Source of the DNA: Arthrobotrys musiformis
Lineage: Eukaryota; Ascomycota; Orbiliomycetes; Orbiliales; Orbiliaceae
Assembly: GCA_036971715.1 (NCBI GenBank)
Contig: JAVHJL010000006.1
Coordinates: forward strand, 1,116,001-1,180,000
Reading direction: 5' to 3'
Length of the DNA: 64,000 nt
Shown here: positions 1-10,018 of the stretch, in pieces
Position numbering within the stretch: position 1 is the stretch's first letter
Layout: every line of letters starts with the position of its first letter
Notes under the pieces: model-generated
What the model saw: only the letters and a program-made list of their open reading frames with translations
What the model was told of the DNA's origin: nothing
Database searches by the model: none
Made by a program: the position numbers and the translations under genes

Positions 1-2
1 TC

Positions 3-257
3 GCTGTTGAAAACGTCGGTGGAAACCGCCCATTTGTTGTCAACGGTGACTCTTTTGTTAACTTCGGCGCTGCTTGCCAACGCTCCTGCGACGTTCAGAA
101 GAACCGATGCGCCAATGTTGCAAATAGCACCGGTAACCGAGACGTCAAGGTCTCTGACTGTGAGACTCAACAGCAATCTTGCTCCCAAAGCTGTAGGAAT
201 AATGCTGCTGCACGAAAGGCGAAGAGATTCATCAAGGTTTACAGGAACCGAGTATAG
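3..257 (+). CDS. C-terminal part of a secreted-type Cys-containing protein (5' partial)
   Basis: Frame 3 is open from the window edge to TAG at 255-257 and gives about 84 residues with no start codon inside the window, so this is the last exon or 3' end of a gene that begins upstream. The segment contains NVGGNRPFVVNGDSFVNFG, then CQRSCDVQKNRC and a later DCETQQQSC. This Asn/Gly plus Cys-pair pattern is familiar from C-termini of many fungal Ser/Thr-rich extracellular proteins; I know no molecular function for it. The chain ends in a basic tail (KAKRFIKVYRNRV). The overlapping frame-1 ORF that starts at 7 has no such pattern and looks like a shadow. Confidence 0.6.
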   Translation, partial: AVENVGGNRPFVVNGDSFVNFGAACQRSCDVQKNRCANVANSTGNRDVKVSDCETQQQSCSQSCRNNAAARKAKRFIKVYRNRV

Positions 258-1538
258 ATCCAACCTCCTTCGAAACAGTAGTGGTTGAGTACAGTCAGTC
301 ATGGGTTGGAGTTTGTGGAATTTTCGTTCTCCCTTTTTTTAGCGCAATACGTGTATATTACTAAGCCTTACTTCTCTTGAACTTGGACAGAAAGTCGAGT
401 TCCCTTTTTATCAAAAAATTCTTGGTTATGGTCATTAAAAACAGTTTCCCTCGTAAAGTTTTTAAGTAAATTTTCGGTACTGATGCCTGCATGTGTTACA
501 AACTTTTTGAACCCACTTTAGCCTAATAAGCCCTATTCGGTTCCCAAACAACCCTCAAGTTCTATGAGTCTCAGGTTATATCCCTTCGACCCAGGTCGCG
601 GCGAGCTTGTAGAAACCGTTGGGGGTAGTTGAGCTGATGTACCTCCAATTGAAACGTATCATCTGTTACAAATATTCAAGTTATGGACTAAAATGCGACG
701 TATGTACCCGAGTACTTGGGCATTTGGGCTGAAATGGGGGCCTGCGTGCTGGAACATGTGTGACATCTGATATACAGCTTGACATGATATGATATCATCA
801 AAGCGCAATTGAGAAAGTTAATCCCAAATTTCGAACCCTCTCAGCCCGGTGGACGGTGTCCTGCCACCCTCACTATTGGACTGTCAAAACCCAAAACGAC
901 CGCCTGCACCGTACACCACGATAAAATTTCCAACAAAAGCTGGGCTGCAACAATACCTAAATTAGATCTACGTATGTACCCAGACCGATATTAAAGATTT
1001 TTTTTTATATTTTGTTTGCTTTATAGTGTATATATTAAGGAGGGAAGTGGGGAAGACGCGACGCCGCAACAAGATACGCAAAGTTAGCTAGATTTCTTAA
1101 ATATTATAAATCCTCATAAAATTATAAATAAAAAAACAAAGTTTCCGAAGCCCCATGCATAGTGTTTTTTAAGATTCCCGAGACGCAAGCTCCCTAATTT
1201 ACCACCTTCACGGGGCTAGGTTCTCGATATAAACTGTGGAATCGTATCCTCTGCCCATATCCTTCGATATTAAATGCCGCGACGTTAACCCGTTCAAGGT
1301 ATAGGGAAATGCCGTTATATTAAAAAGAATAGATAAGGATAAGCTGAAGAAATTACCGAAACAGGGAAGAAACGAACATATCACGGTTAGATATTAAATA
1401 AAACTAAATAAAAAGAAACAGAGAAAACAATTAAAGCTACTATAGGATCCCCGCTGCCGCGCCCCTGCGTAAAATTTGTCGTCCCCGCGATATATATGAT
1501 CTTGGTATTGTCGTAGATAATACGCCCGTTCATTGAAT
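258..1538. other. Intergenic, AT-rich, convergent 3' ends
   Basis: No convincing coding segment. It lies between the 3' end of the partial gene (plus) and the 3' end of the next gene (minus), so both terminators and polyadenylation sites should be here. A short ORF at 809-994 has no protein-like features. Runs of A/T occur around 1000-1140 and 1380-1440. Confidence 0.6.
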
Positions 1539-3797
1539 CTAGGCTAGGAAAGCAAAGGCACCAGCAAAAGCAAGTGCCATAAGGCTGCCAGATCCGAGCT
1601 TGATCTTGCCTGCCAAAGCGATGGATGGGGAGGCAGTTGGGGTGGTGGTTCTTGTGCTCGATCTAGAGGTGGTAGAAGTGGCAGAGCTGCTAGCAGTGCT
1701 GCTAGCGCTGTCACTCCCAGCATCGGCAGCGGCAGCAGCGGTGCCAGCAGCAGCAGCCACGGCAGCCGTACCGGTAGCAGCAGCGGCCGTGTTACCGTAA
1801 ACGGTGACAGTTCCAGCACCGGTTGCGGCCACCTGAATAACGGTTGTCTGGCATGGTGGGGTGGCACACTCAATGGTAGAGGTGATCCAGACAAGATCGG
1901 TCTCAACGACTGGCAGTGGGGTGGATACCTGACATGGCTGGCAGGTGCTAAGGCCGTCAGTTGCAGTCGAGCAAAGCTCAGTAGTGAGAAGGTTTACGGT
2001 GTCGTAAGTGCAAGCATTGGGGCACATCCCACCGTTGTTGCAGACATAGGTGGTAACCGGAGGACCGGTGATAGTAGAGATGGTGGTAATGGTAGTCTGA
2101 GAAGTGACGGTCTCGGTGGCACTTGGGTTGGGAGTTGGGTCGACTGCAACGATGGAAGCAGTGACAAGGTCGCAAGAACCTCCTGGCGGCGAAAGAGTAG
2201 TGTCATACCAGAAGTCGATGACATTGATAGTTCCACCGCTCAAGGGTGACCCAACGCACATCTGAGCCATACCAGTGCCAACGAAAGCATCATTGACCCA
2301 GTCAAGGGCATCCAACTCAACACCTTGCCAATCAGTGGAGATGGAACCAGTCCCAGGGGCACTGGCCTGGAGGACCCAGGTCTCATAACCAGGGTCTTCA
2401 ATGATAGTTGTCTCGGTATAAGTATACCAGTCAACCCCGCCGACGTCAGCAACGAGTTCACCGTTGATGACATAGAATTGGAGGGCGTCGGATTGGGACG
2501 CTACGACACCGACGGTACCATCTTCGTCCGCAAGACCAACCCATCCCTCAGTACTCTGTCTCTTCTGCTTCTGGCTCGCGGTTCCAGTGGGAAGGGAACG
2601 ACGAGTAAGGCCTTCGGTGATGGTAGTTCCAACGGCAACTATCGAGATGGCGTAAGGTCCCGAAGTACCTGTAGCGACAGTCGCAGAGGTAGTATCAACA
2701 CCGATAGTATCGGTGGTATCAGTGGCAGTTGCACCCCTATTTTTTCTACGTTAGATTTTGCGTCAACAAGTTGATGGGCTCTTTCCTAATACTCACGTGA
2801 TAGTAACTGCTGGTACAGTAGTAATAGTAACATCAATAAGGGTCGTGTTCGAAACGGTTGTTGACGTTCTAAAGCAATAGCATGGTATTAGCGGAGGAGC
2901 CGTAAAAAATCCTAAAAATTTGACTCAAAGACATACGAGTTGGTAAGGTTGATAATCGTGCTGTTTGAAATCGACCACGAGGTGGGAAAAATGGACGAAA
3001 CCAAAGACGAAGTTGAGGTGTACGTGACGTCTGTGTAGATCAAGGCAGTGACATTAGCGCCGGCTGTATAAGTTCCAGCAGGCCCTCTTGGAACGCAAGA
3101 AATGTCTTTCCTCGCAAGACGACCGCCGATAGTAGTCGTGCCAGCAGTCAATGTCGATAGCTGGGTTATTGTGGTGATGGTGGTGATTTCGGTAGTATAG
3201 ATGATAGAGGTGCTGTTAATAACTGTCGAAACGGTTGTGGGAACGGTCGTGGGAATGACCGTATACGCCGAAATAACTATTGGGCCGTTAATTCCTTGTT
3301 ACAAAACAAAAAATTGGAATCTTTTTTGAAGCATACCATAGGGAACTGTAGCAGTAGTTACAGTGGTAGATCCCGGGGCAGGGCCAACACTCCAAGTGAA
3401 GGTCGATGCATTTGTCCCCGCGGTAGGGAAGATATAAGAGGCAACACCAGCAGCGGTGAGAACACTATTCTGGACATTACATGGAACAGTGGTATGCACT
3501 ACACCGGCGGCACCCGAAGTGAAGACGGGAGCATTGCAAGTGCTTGTGAACCCTGTCCCCGACGAAGGGCTCCAGATTAGAGTAGCACTAGGCGATGCGG
3601 AGGCCACCGGCCATGAAGCACAGTCTATAATATAATCATTAGCAACCAAAGATCTCTCCAGATCCCAGTGATCGAAAGAAAGCCTTACCTGAACCGTTGA
3701 CATAACCCGGCAGACCGAGACAGGATGTATCATTGGCATAGTAAAAGACGTTGGCGGAAACCGCCGAAGCGTAGTCAATAGCGAAACTACACGACAT
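1539..3797 (-). CDS. Thr/Ser-rich GPI-type cell-surface protein
   Basis: Spliced model: complement of 3797-3689, 3624-3337, 3276-2937, 2868-2797 and 2736-1539. It gives 668 residues with all phases consistent. ATG 3797 is the first ATG after a TATA-like element at 3976-3985. The chain is Thr/Ser-rich throughout. A dibasic KQKR|Q site near residue 329 looks like a Kex2 cleavage site. A Cys-rich patch (CNNGGMCPNACTYD, then CQPC) follows, then an Ala/Ser/Thr stalk and a hydrophobic C-terminus (SGSLMALAFAGAFAFLA) typical of a GPI-anchor signal. Oddly, the N-terminus (MSCSFAIDYASAVSANV) is not a clear signal peptide, although the Kex2-like site and GPI tail imply secretion; a short upstream coding exon may be missing. 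Likely role: wall or surface protein; the exact function is unknown. Confidence 0.75.
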
Positions 3798-5949
3798 TTC
3801 GAAAATACAAAGATATGACTATCGATTGTATTTTAAGATAGCCTTGTTATCAAACAAATGCTTGAAAGAAAGCACAGTGCCCTGACTAGGTCGACCGGTT
3901 TGCAACGATAGAGAGCGAGGGTAGGAGTATGTTGGCAAAAGGTTGGAAAGGTTAGAGTTGAGCCAGGCAGGATAGGTTTTATAAGGGGGATAATACTAGT
4001 CTCAGTTTAAGGCCTCGATCATCATATACAGCTCTCTACGACGATCCCGCGTTCAATCTCAAGGAGCAGTACCAGCGCACCCAAATGTGTTGCTCTTTTG
4101 TTGTATTTTTGAGCAGATATGCCCAATCAGGAAAGGTGTGACAGGGATTCCGGTGCAACGTTGGGATCTTTTGGCTCAGATACCAATTCGGGGTGCTGAT
4201 CCCACGATAACTAAGTCTCTTTATATGCCGACAGCGCTATCAAATCCAGACACCTATCACACTGTCCTGGCTATTACATGACGTTGTATAGCCTCATACG
4301 CTCATATTAATAGGTATAAATACGCCAGGCAGTCCCTACATTACCTGCTCTGTATGCAGTGGTAATCGATACTGTCCGGATCCTTATGCATGATATAATA
4401 CTGCTCTAAATTTATTATTTATTAACGTATAACGCCAAAATAAGGTATTAATTAGATATTTCAATGAGTAAGGTGCCGTATCCACGCCAAAATAGTGCTA
4501 TCTCCCTTACCAGTACCGTAGGTGCCTAGTTCCTTGCGCGTGAAATTCGAAGCTAATGATTGTACTAATAGCTAGCGAGTTGGCCCTTCTCTTCAAACTA
4601 GGCAAACGAACCTCTATTACTTACTCGAAATCAAAGTGCAATAATCTATATATACTCGCGTCCTTAAGAATACGTTACCGGTATATTCAGAAGACTATAT
4701 CTCGTGGAAACTCGACAATTTAGAGCGACCAGCCAGCCCCAAGAGCGCGTCCAGGCCGTGAGACCCTCCCCCCCAAAAATAAAAGAGCCCACCAGTCCTT
4801 GGTGCCCTGGTCGGACAGGGCTGGATTTCAATTGATGGATGGTGATAGTAACCTCGTCTCCTGGGCAGCACCACCTTTAGATAGTAACCCAAAATATTGG
4901 GAATAATGACGACAATAATAACGACACTTTGGTACGTTCGCGTTCGCCGCATCCGACTACGGGTTGGTGTGAGAGCTCGAAACTGTTCTCGGGCCCCACA
5001 ATTCGCAGGTTTCCCCCACAACTTATTTGCGCCTTTATTCCGATGCCGGGCTTATACGTACATATACTCGCCGTTTTGTGTTCATATGCGGGCCATTCAT
5101 GCATGGTCTCAGCTCGTAACCAGTTATCTAGCACTAGCCGTCTAGCCCTGCAACGCCGCTCCGTCAACTTCGCTACCAAGAGTTGAACCCCTCATATAAC
5201 GACTCGCGCAATCCCCCCGCATTCTTGTCACAAAATGTAAAAACTTCAAAGAGAATCGACCTACGGTGTAGCTAAATAATTGTCCTGCCTGGACGTTCTC
5301 CCCCATATATCCAAATTGGCCACCAAACCTAACCTTGTTGGACTTTCATAGCGCCAACGCAAAATCCCAAAACTACCCGCAGCCGCGAGAAAACGAGGGC
5401 TCCAACGCGAAAGTTTGCGGTCGATTTTTGAAACAGAGTTTCCCAGTCTACCTTGTCTACTAGAGTAGAGCAGTTATGATTGGTCTCTTGCGGTTATTGT
5501 GGGAAAATACCGGATGTTCAACGACTCGTGTAATATTATTTCTCTTTTCAATGCCTCAATTGTAGATATCGGTATAGCCACGAGACCAAGGCTATGCCCC
5601 GGCGCCCCAACCCCCTTCCCTTTCCCATGCCGCCTCCGCATTTTTCTCAACGGGCGGAATACCTGTATTCCAGTCTTGTTGAGAAAATGCTGGCTGGTAT
5701 TATCGGCAGTACGGGTAGAGCGGAACTTTTTTTTCCTGAACTATCTTCTAGACCTTGGTTTTCGTGATACCCCCCGCTCGCTACTCTAGCTCCAGGCATC
5801 GAGCTTGCTATAAGACCCCGATAGATAACAAACCGATATACATCAGATCGATACACCCACCTTTCGGTTGCCGTTGCTTGATCGCCGTTCAATCCCCATC
5901 GTTTTGCGTTCTTCGGTTTTGCGTAGCATTCAGTTCTTTCGGAATCAAT
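3798..5949. other. Intergenic between divergent genes (GPI-type protein and cutinase)
   Basis: This 2.1 kb stretch holds the promoters of two divergent genes. Small ORFs at 4087-4281 and 4695-5186 overlap on both strands, have no domain-like pattern and no splice partner that I could find. No RNA gene was recognised. Confidence 0.55.
3976..3985 (-). promoter_or_regulatory. TATA-like element for the GPI-type protein gene
   Basis: On the minus strand the sequence reads CTTATAAAAC, about 180 nt upstream of ATG 3797. It is followed by a pyrimidine-rich stretch without ATG until the chosen start. Confidence 0.45.
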
Positions 5950-6906
5950 ATGTTCTCATCATTACTCTTATTTTCCTCGCTCCTCGCGATATCGCAGGCG
6001 ATACCGCCTCCGCCGATCGATCCATGTGCGCCATATTGCGCCGATGTCTATATTATCTCTTGCAGAGCAACACTCGAGGTTCAAGGCGAGGGGCAAATTG
6101 GACAGGTTGCGGAGTATGTGCAGTCAGCGACCATGCAGACGGTTGAGCGTGTTGCTTTGGGTATGTCCTCCCACCATTATTATCTTAACAGCTCTTAGGG
6201 ATTGGTTACTGATCTTGGATTATTCGATAGAATACCCCGCCATCTTGGAGGGATACGCCAAATCTGCGGCTACGGGAGCTGAAGCATTGAAGCAGCTGAT
6301 CACAAAGCAGACCAAAGAATGCCCAGACCAAAAGATCGTTTTGTTGGGTTACTCTCAGGGCGCCCAAGTGGTTGGAGATGCTATCAGTGGTGGAGGATAC
6401 GGTCAGATGGGAGATGAGCTTATTCCCGGAATGTCTGAGGAACTTATCGACAGAAGTAAGTCTCTCATATATATCTATGCACCTCTTAAACAAAACGATG
6501 TTCTCAATACTTATTAACGTACGTTTTTTCAGTCACTGCGGTCGTATTGATGGGAGATCCACGCCACATGGCTCGCGAAGAATACCAGCACGGAACCGCC
6601 CGCAAGGACGACGGTGACGGTGTTTTCCCCCGTTCTCCGCAACAAATCGAGACTCTTAACAAGCACAAGCATAAGATCTCCTCCTACTGCAACAGAAAAG
6701 ATGCCCTCTGCGCTGTTCGTGGGAAGGGTAACTTGGGAGGTCATTACGATACTATTTCCATGTTTGTTACTCCCGCTAAGGAGTGGGTTTTGGAAATGAT
6801 TGAGGGCCAGGAGTTACCGGAAATCCCTGACGAGCTTGAGATCGAGAGCGATAGCGAGGAGTTACCAGAAGTCCCCGATGAGCTTGAGATTCCTCAAGAG
6901 ATATAG
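5950..6906 (+). CDS. Cutinase-fold esterase (CE5: cutinase / acetylxylan esterase)
   Basis: Spliced model: 5950-6160, 6231-6455, 6533-6906; 269 residues. The N-terminus (MFSSLLLFSSLLAISQA) is a clear signal peptide, so the enzyme is secreted. The family core starts at ADVYIISCRATLE. The serine nucleophile sits in GYSQG (Ser112). The Asp is in CNRKDALC (Asp202) and the His in GGHYD (His216), completing the Ser-Asp-His triad of the cutinase/acetylxylan esterase family. Expected substrates are ester bonds in plant cutin or acetylated xylan; the sequence alone does not separate them. The C-terminus after about residue 238 is an unusual acidic extension with two copies of a LPE[IV]PDELEI unit and no binding module or GPI signal. 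A longer in-frame ORF begins at 5755, but ATG 5950 starts the signal peptide and is preferred. Confidence 0.92.
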
Positions 6907-7937
6907 GTAACGATAATGTATAACGCATGTATGAATTCATATTCACTAGCCAAATGTATTAAATACGTCATTGTATGTGGTCTCGCGGTGCTGCCAGATC
7001 GATTGTATGTAAATATATTGCGAGGTCGGTCCTTTCATAAATCCACCGGGCATACTAATACTGTCTGCGTTGTGTTCCAAAACTCGATCTATCCAATTGT
7101 GCTACGCTATTCTTTCTAGCGATACACTCAAGTGCAATGGATGTATGTACTTCATATATTCTCCAATTCGATCCATGGATCCAGCCGTATTGAGATTTCC
7201 CATATTTAATACACCTGTGGTGCCAATTCCGGATCCCAAGCCAATTGGCCATGGATGACCAATACCGCAACAAACACTTAGCCCGTTCTATGGAGCGAAT
7301 GGACATGCCGACATCATAGCATAACCCCTGCCCTGAAAAGTGGCAACTCCCAAATGCCAGCGTACCACCAGTTAGCACACAGCCAACCAGCACGTCCAAA
7401 ATGATTCAATCCTCCACAGATCCAAGATCGAAAACTGCAGAGCCTCCACACCCAATGATGATGATGACCTCCCCTGCTTGCAGTGGCATACAGGCCATTG
7501 TCGCAAGACAACACGCCCCCAAGCAAGGCGCTTAAATTTCCATGTTTTCGTTTGTTGTTTTTAGGGGGCGAGGCTAGCCTTGACCCCGCCTCTCCTTCGA
7601 GCTTCATAGCTGCATAGCTTCGCACGCGAGCTGGACAAGGCTGCTATCTACGAGATCTTCTTTTTCTACCTTGACGCCGCGGTCGCAACGGGCGATATTT
7701 TGGGTACTGTAAATCTAGTTCGTCGCACCTTTTGTACCATATAGACGTATCTTCACAAAACAGCGCTCGAGGACCCTCGCGAGGCTCGCTTTCGTTGCTC
7801 TCACAAACTTACCAGCCTGCTCGCGGCTATCGAAATTCGGCCTTGTTTATAAGCACATCTCACGGTTGTCGCCAAAGATTTCAACCAAAACCGGAAATAT
7901 ACCTACCTAATATATCATTGCAAAAACAAAAAAGAAA
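6907..7937. other. Intergenic between cutinase and GTPase genes
   Basis: No supported gene. The minus strand of 7140-7560 has short Gly-rich open stretches in different frames (for example around 7160-7275), but I found no model with consistent splice phases. The end of the stretch holds the promoter of the GTPase gene. Confidence 0.5.
7845..7853 (+). promoter_or_regulatory. TATA-like element upstream of the GTPase gene
   Basis: GTTTATAAG lies about 85-93 nt upstream of ATG 7938, with no ATG between. Confidence 0.4.
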
Positions 7938-8133
7938 ATGGTGAAAGTTTTGGTCGAATCCAACGTTTGGCGCGACGAGAGCAGCAGCGTAGGAGGGGCA
8001 TACGAAGATTTGGGCGGAGAGTTTGACGATGTAGCGAATGATACAGCAACAGCGTCTACTCTTGACCATGAGAGCGATGTAAGACAATATTCCTATAGAT
8101 CTTTTCAAAATGGCTATCGATCCCTTAAATTAA

Positions 8134-8169
<36 letters not shown>

Positions 8170-9193
8170 TTATTGATTGGGCGTCGTTGATCAGCAAATA
8201 TATTAATTATTGTGGAAACTAGGATACAATAATTCTACTCATCGGCCAAACCGGAACTGGCAAGACGACATTTATCTACAATGCCACAGGAAACCCCAAT
8301 GCCAAAATCGGGGAGGAATTAGAGTCCGGTATATTTACACTCCACGCTTTACACTAAATCAAACAATTAACAAGTTTAATACCACAGAAACCAGCGAAAT
8401 CAGCCAATACGACCTCTTCGTCGACGGCCACCGCATAATCCTCGTCGACACCCCAGGCTTCGACGACACCGAAATCCCCGACGCAGACATCTTCCGCAAT
8501 CTAGCAGAATGGCTCGCAAAATCTTACCAAGAAGGCAAACTGATTGCTGGAATAATATACTTCCAGCGAATCACCGACAACCGACTTTCCAAAACCGCTA
8601 AACGTAATATCTTCACTTTCAAAGATATCTGCGGAGAAGGGTTTATGGAAAATGTAATGCTCTTGAGTACGCTATGGGCTAGAGATGGAGCCGAGAGGGC
8701 GAAGCAAGCGAAGAGAGAGGACAGGTATAAAGAAAACCAAGATTACTGGAAATCAATGATCGATCAGGGGGCTAAAACGGATCGGTACCGTCTATACGAC
8801 CCCCACGAATTCGGCGACGCCCAGAAACGAGCCCATGAAATAATTGCAAATATTGTGGATAACCAACCGCAAACGACTAGAATCCAGCAAGAAATGGTGG
8901 ACGAGGAGAGAAAGCCACACGAAACAACCGCCGGTCTGCATTTAGTCAGCGAAATCGATAAACTTCAGGAGAGATTCGAAGGAATGATTCACGATTTGGA
9001 GGACAAGGCAAACAGGAGCGAGAAGTATAGGGAACAGTATAAGAGAGAACTGGACGAATTGCAAAGGCAAGCTAGGGAAGCTAAAACTCAGAGTCAGAAG
9101 CTCCATGGGACGTATAAGGCTACTGTTGCAGCCGCTATTGGTGCAGTCGTGGTTTCCGTTGCGGCAGTAGCAGCCGCAGCCTTGCAGGGCTAG
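7938..9193 (+). CDS. P-loop GTPase with coiled coil and C-terminal membrane anchor
   Basis: Spliced model: 7938-8078, 8223-8328, 8388-9193; 350 residues. Residues 1-47 are acidic and probably disordered. The Walker A motif GQTGTGKTTF is at 55-64 and the Walker B/switch II motif DTPGFDD at 103-109, which places it among the TRAFAC-type G-domain proteins (AIG1/septin-like 'G domain-containing' fungal proteins). Residues from about 255 to 325 are rich in Glu, Lys, Arg and Gln with heptad-like spacing, suggesting a coiled coil. The C-terminus (ATVAAAIGAVVVSVAAVAAAALQG) is a single hydrophobic helix, so the protein looks tail-anchored in an internal membrane with the GTPase facing the cytosol. No NKxD motif is obvious. 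Intron 1 contains a (TA)n microsatellite. The physiological role is unknown; AIG1-like GTPases in other eukaryotes act in stress and immunity. Confidence 0.85.
8137..8165. repeat. (TA)n microsatellite in intron 1 of the GTPase gene
   Basis: An uninterrupted TA dinucleotide run of 29 bases lies inside the 144-nt first intron. It is likely to be length-polymorphic between strains. Confidence 0.9.
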
Positions 9194-10018
9194 TTCCAGA
9201 TAATTAGCTCAATAGATCCACGCGTACTTGAAGGACCTTGGAAGTGGTACAATCATCAGTCTGTATCGATATATATATCAAATCGCAAATAAATGTTGGA
9301 ATTGTACATATAAGATTTATCTAGAATCCGGGCCCTGGGGATATAGGATCCTATGAGATATGTATATATACCTAGGTACCTATGCACGAGGAACCAAATT
9401 GTAGGCCTTCGAATAGTGTTTATGGAATGCATATCGCCAATTCTAATTAGACCAGACCTCATATATAAGAAAATGGCCACCACTAGCTATATGCACTATA
9501 CGTATTATACTATCAGTCTGCACAACAATTTAGTGCGGGTACCATTTCCAGGAAGCCCCCCCATTCAAGTTCTTGAAATCCAGGGCGAATATATCGGGGA
9601 ACCTCATAACTACAGCTGACGTCATAGCGATATGATTGTCTTGAGGCCAATTGCAAAAATAACACAAGATAGCCGTGGGGACATGCATGATATCAACAGT
9701 TCCAACTTGCAACTCCAAGAAATTTTACAAGGAGAAAACGGCTTTATAAAGACTCCTTTCATCCTTGCTGCATGTCTCCTCTGAAAATATACATCCTTCA
9801 TTCCAACCCTTCCCCGCTGCCGTATCACTTGAGATATATTTTTTATGTTTAGTCAAATAGCGACTTAAGTTAGTTCAACACATTCCCCGGCGATCGCCAA
9901 CGTCATAATAACCCTTCGCAAGATCCGTCGCGATTGAGATCTCGAAAACTATAAAACCACAAGCCTACTTACCTATATACACCCTAAATAAAGGGTAAAA
10001 AGTAAAAAAGGGGGAAAG
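9194..10018. other. Intergenic between GTPase and DUF3292 genes
   Basis: AT-rich, no supported gene. ORFs at 9353-9619 and on the minus strand at 9530-9828 overlap each other and show no domain pattern. The last 75 bases contain a TATA-like element of the downstream gene. Confidence 0.55.
9949..9957 (+). promoter_or_regulatory. TATA-like element upstream of the DUF3292 gene
   Basis: CTATAAAAC lies about 65 nt upstream of ATG 10019. Confidence 0.5.

Noticed and set aside
7140..7560. Gly-rich open stretches on the minus strand with a good branch point and acceptor (CTAAC..TTTTCAG near 7340-7380)
   Set aside because: The frames that look protein-like are separated by stops, and no donor/acceptor pair joins them in phase.
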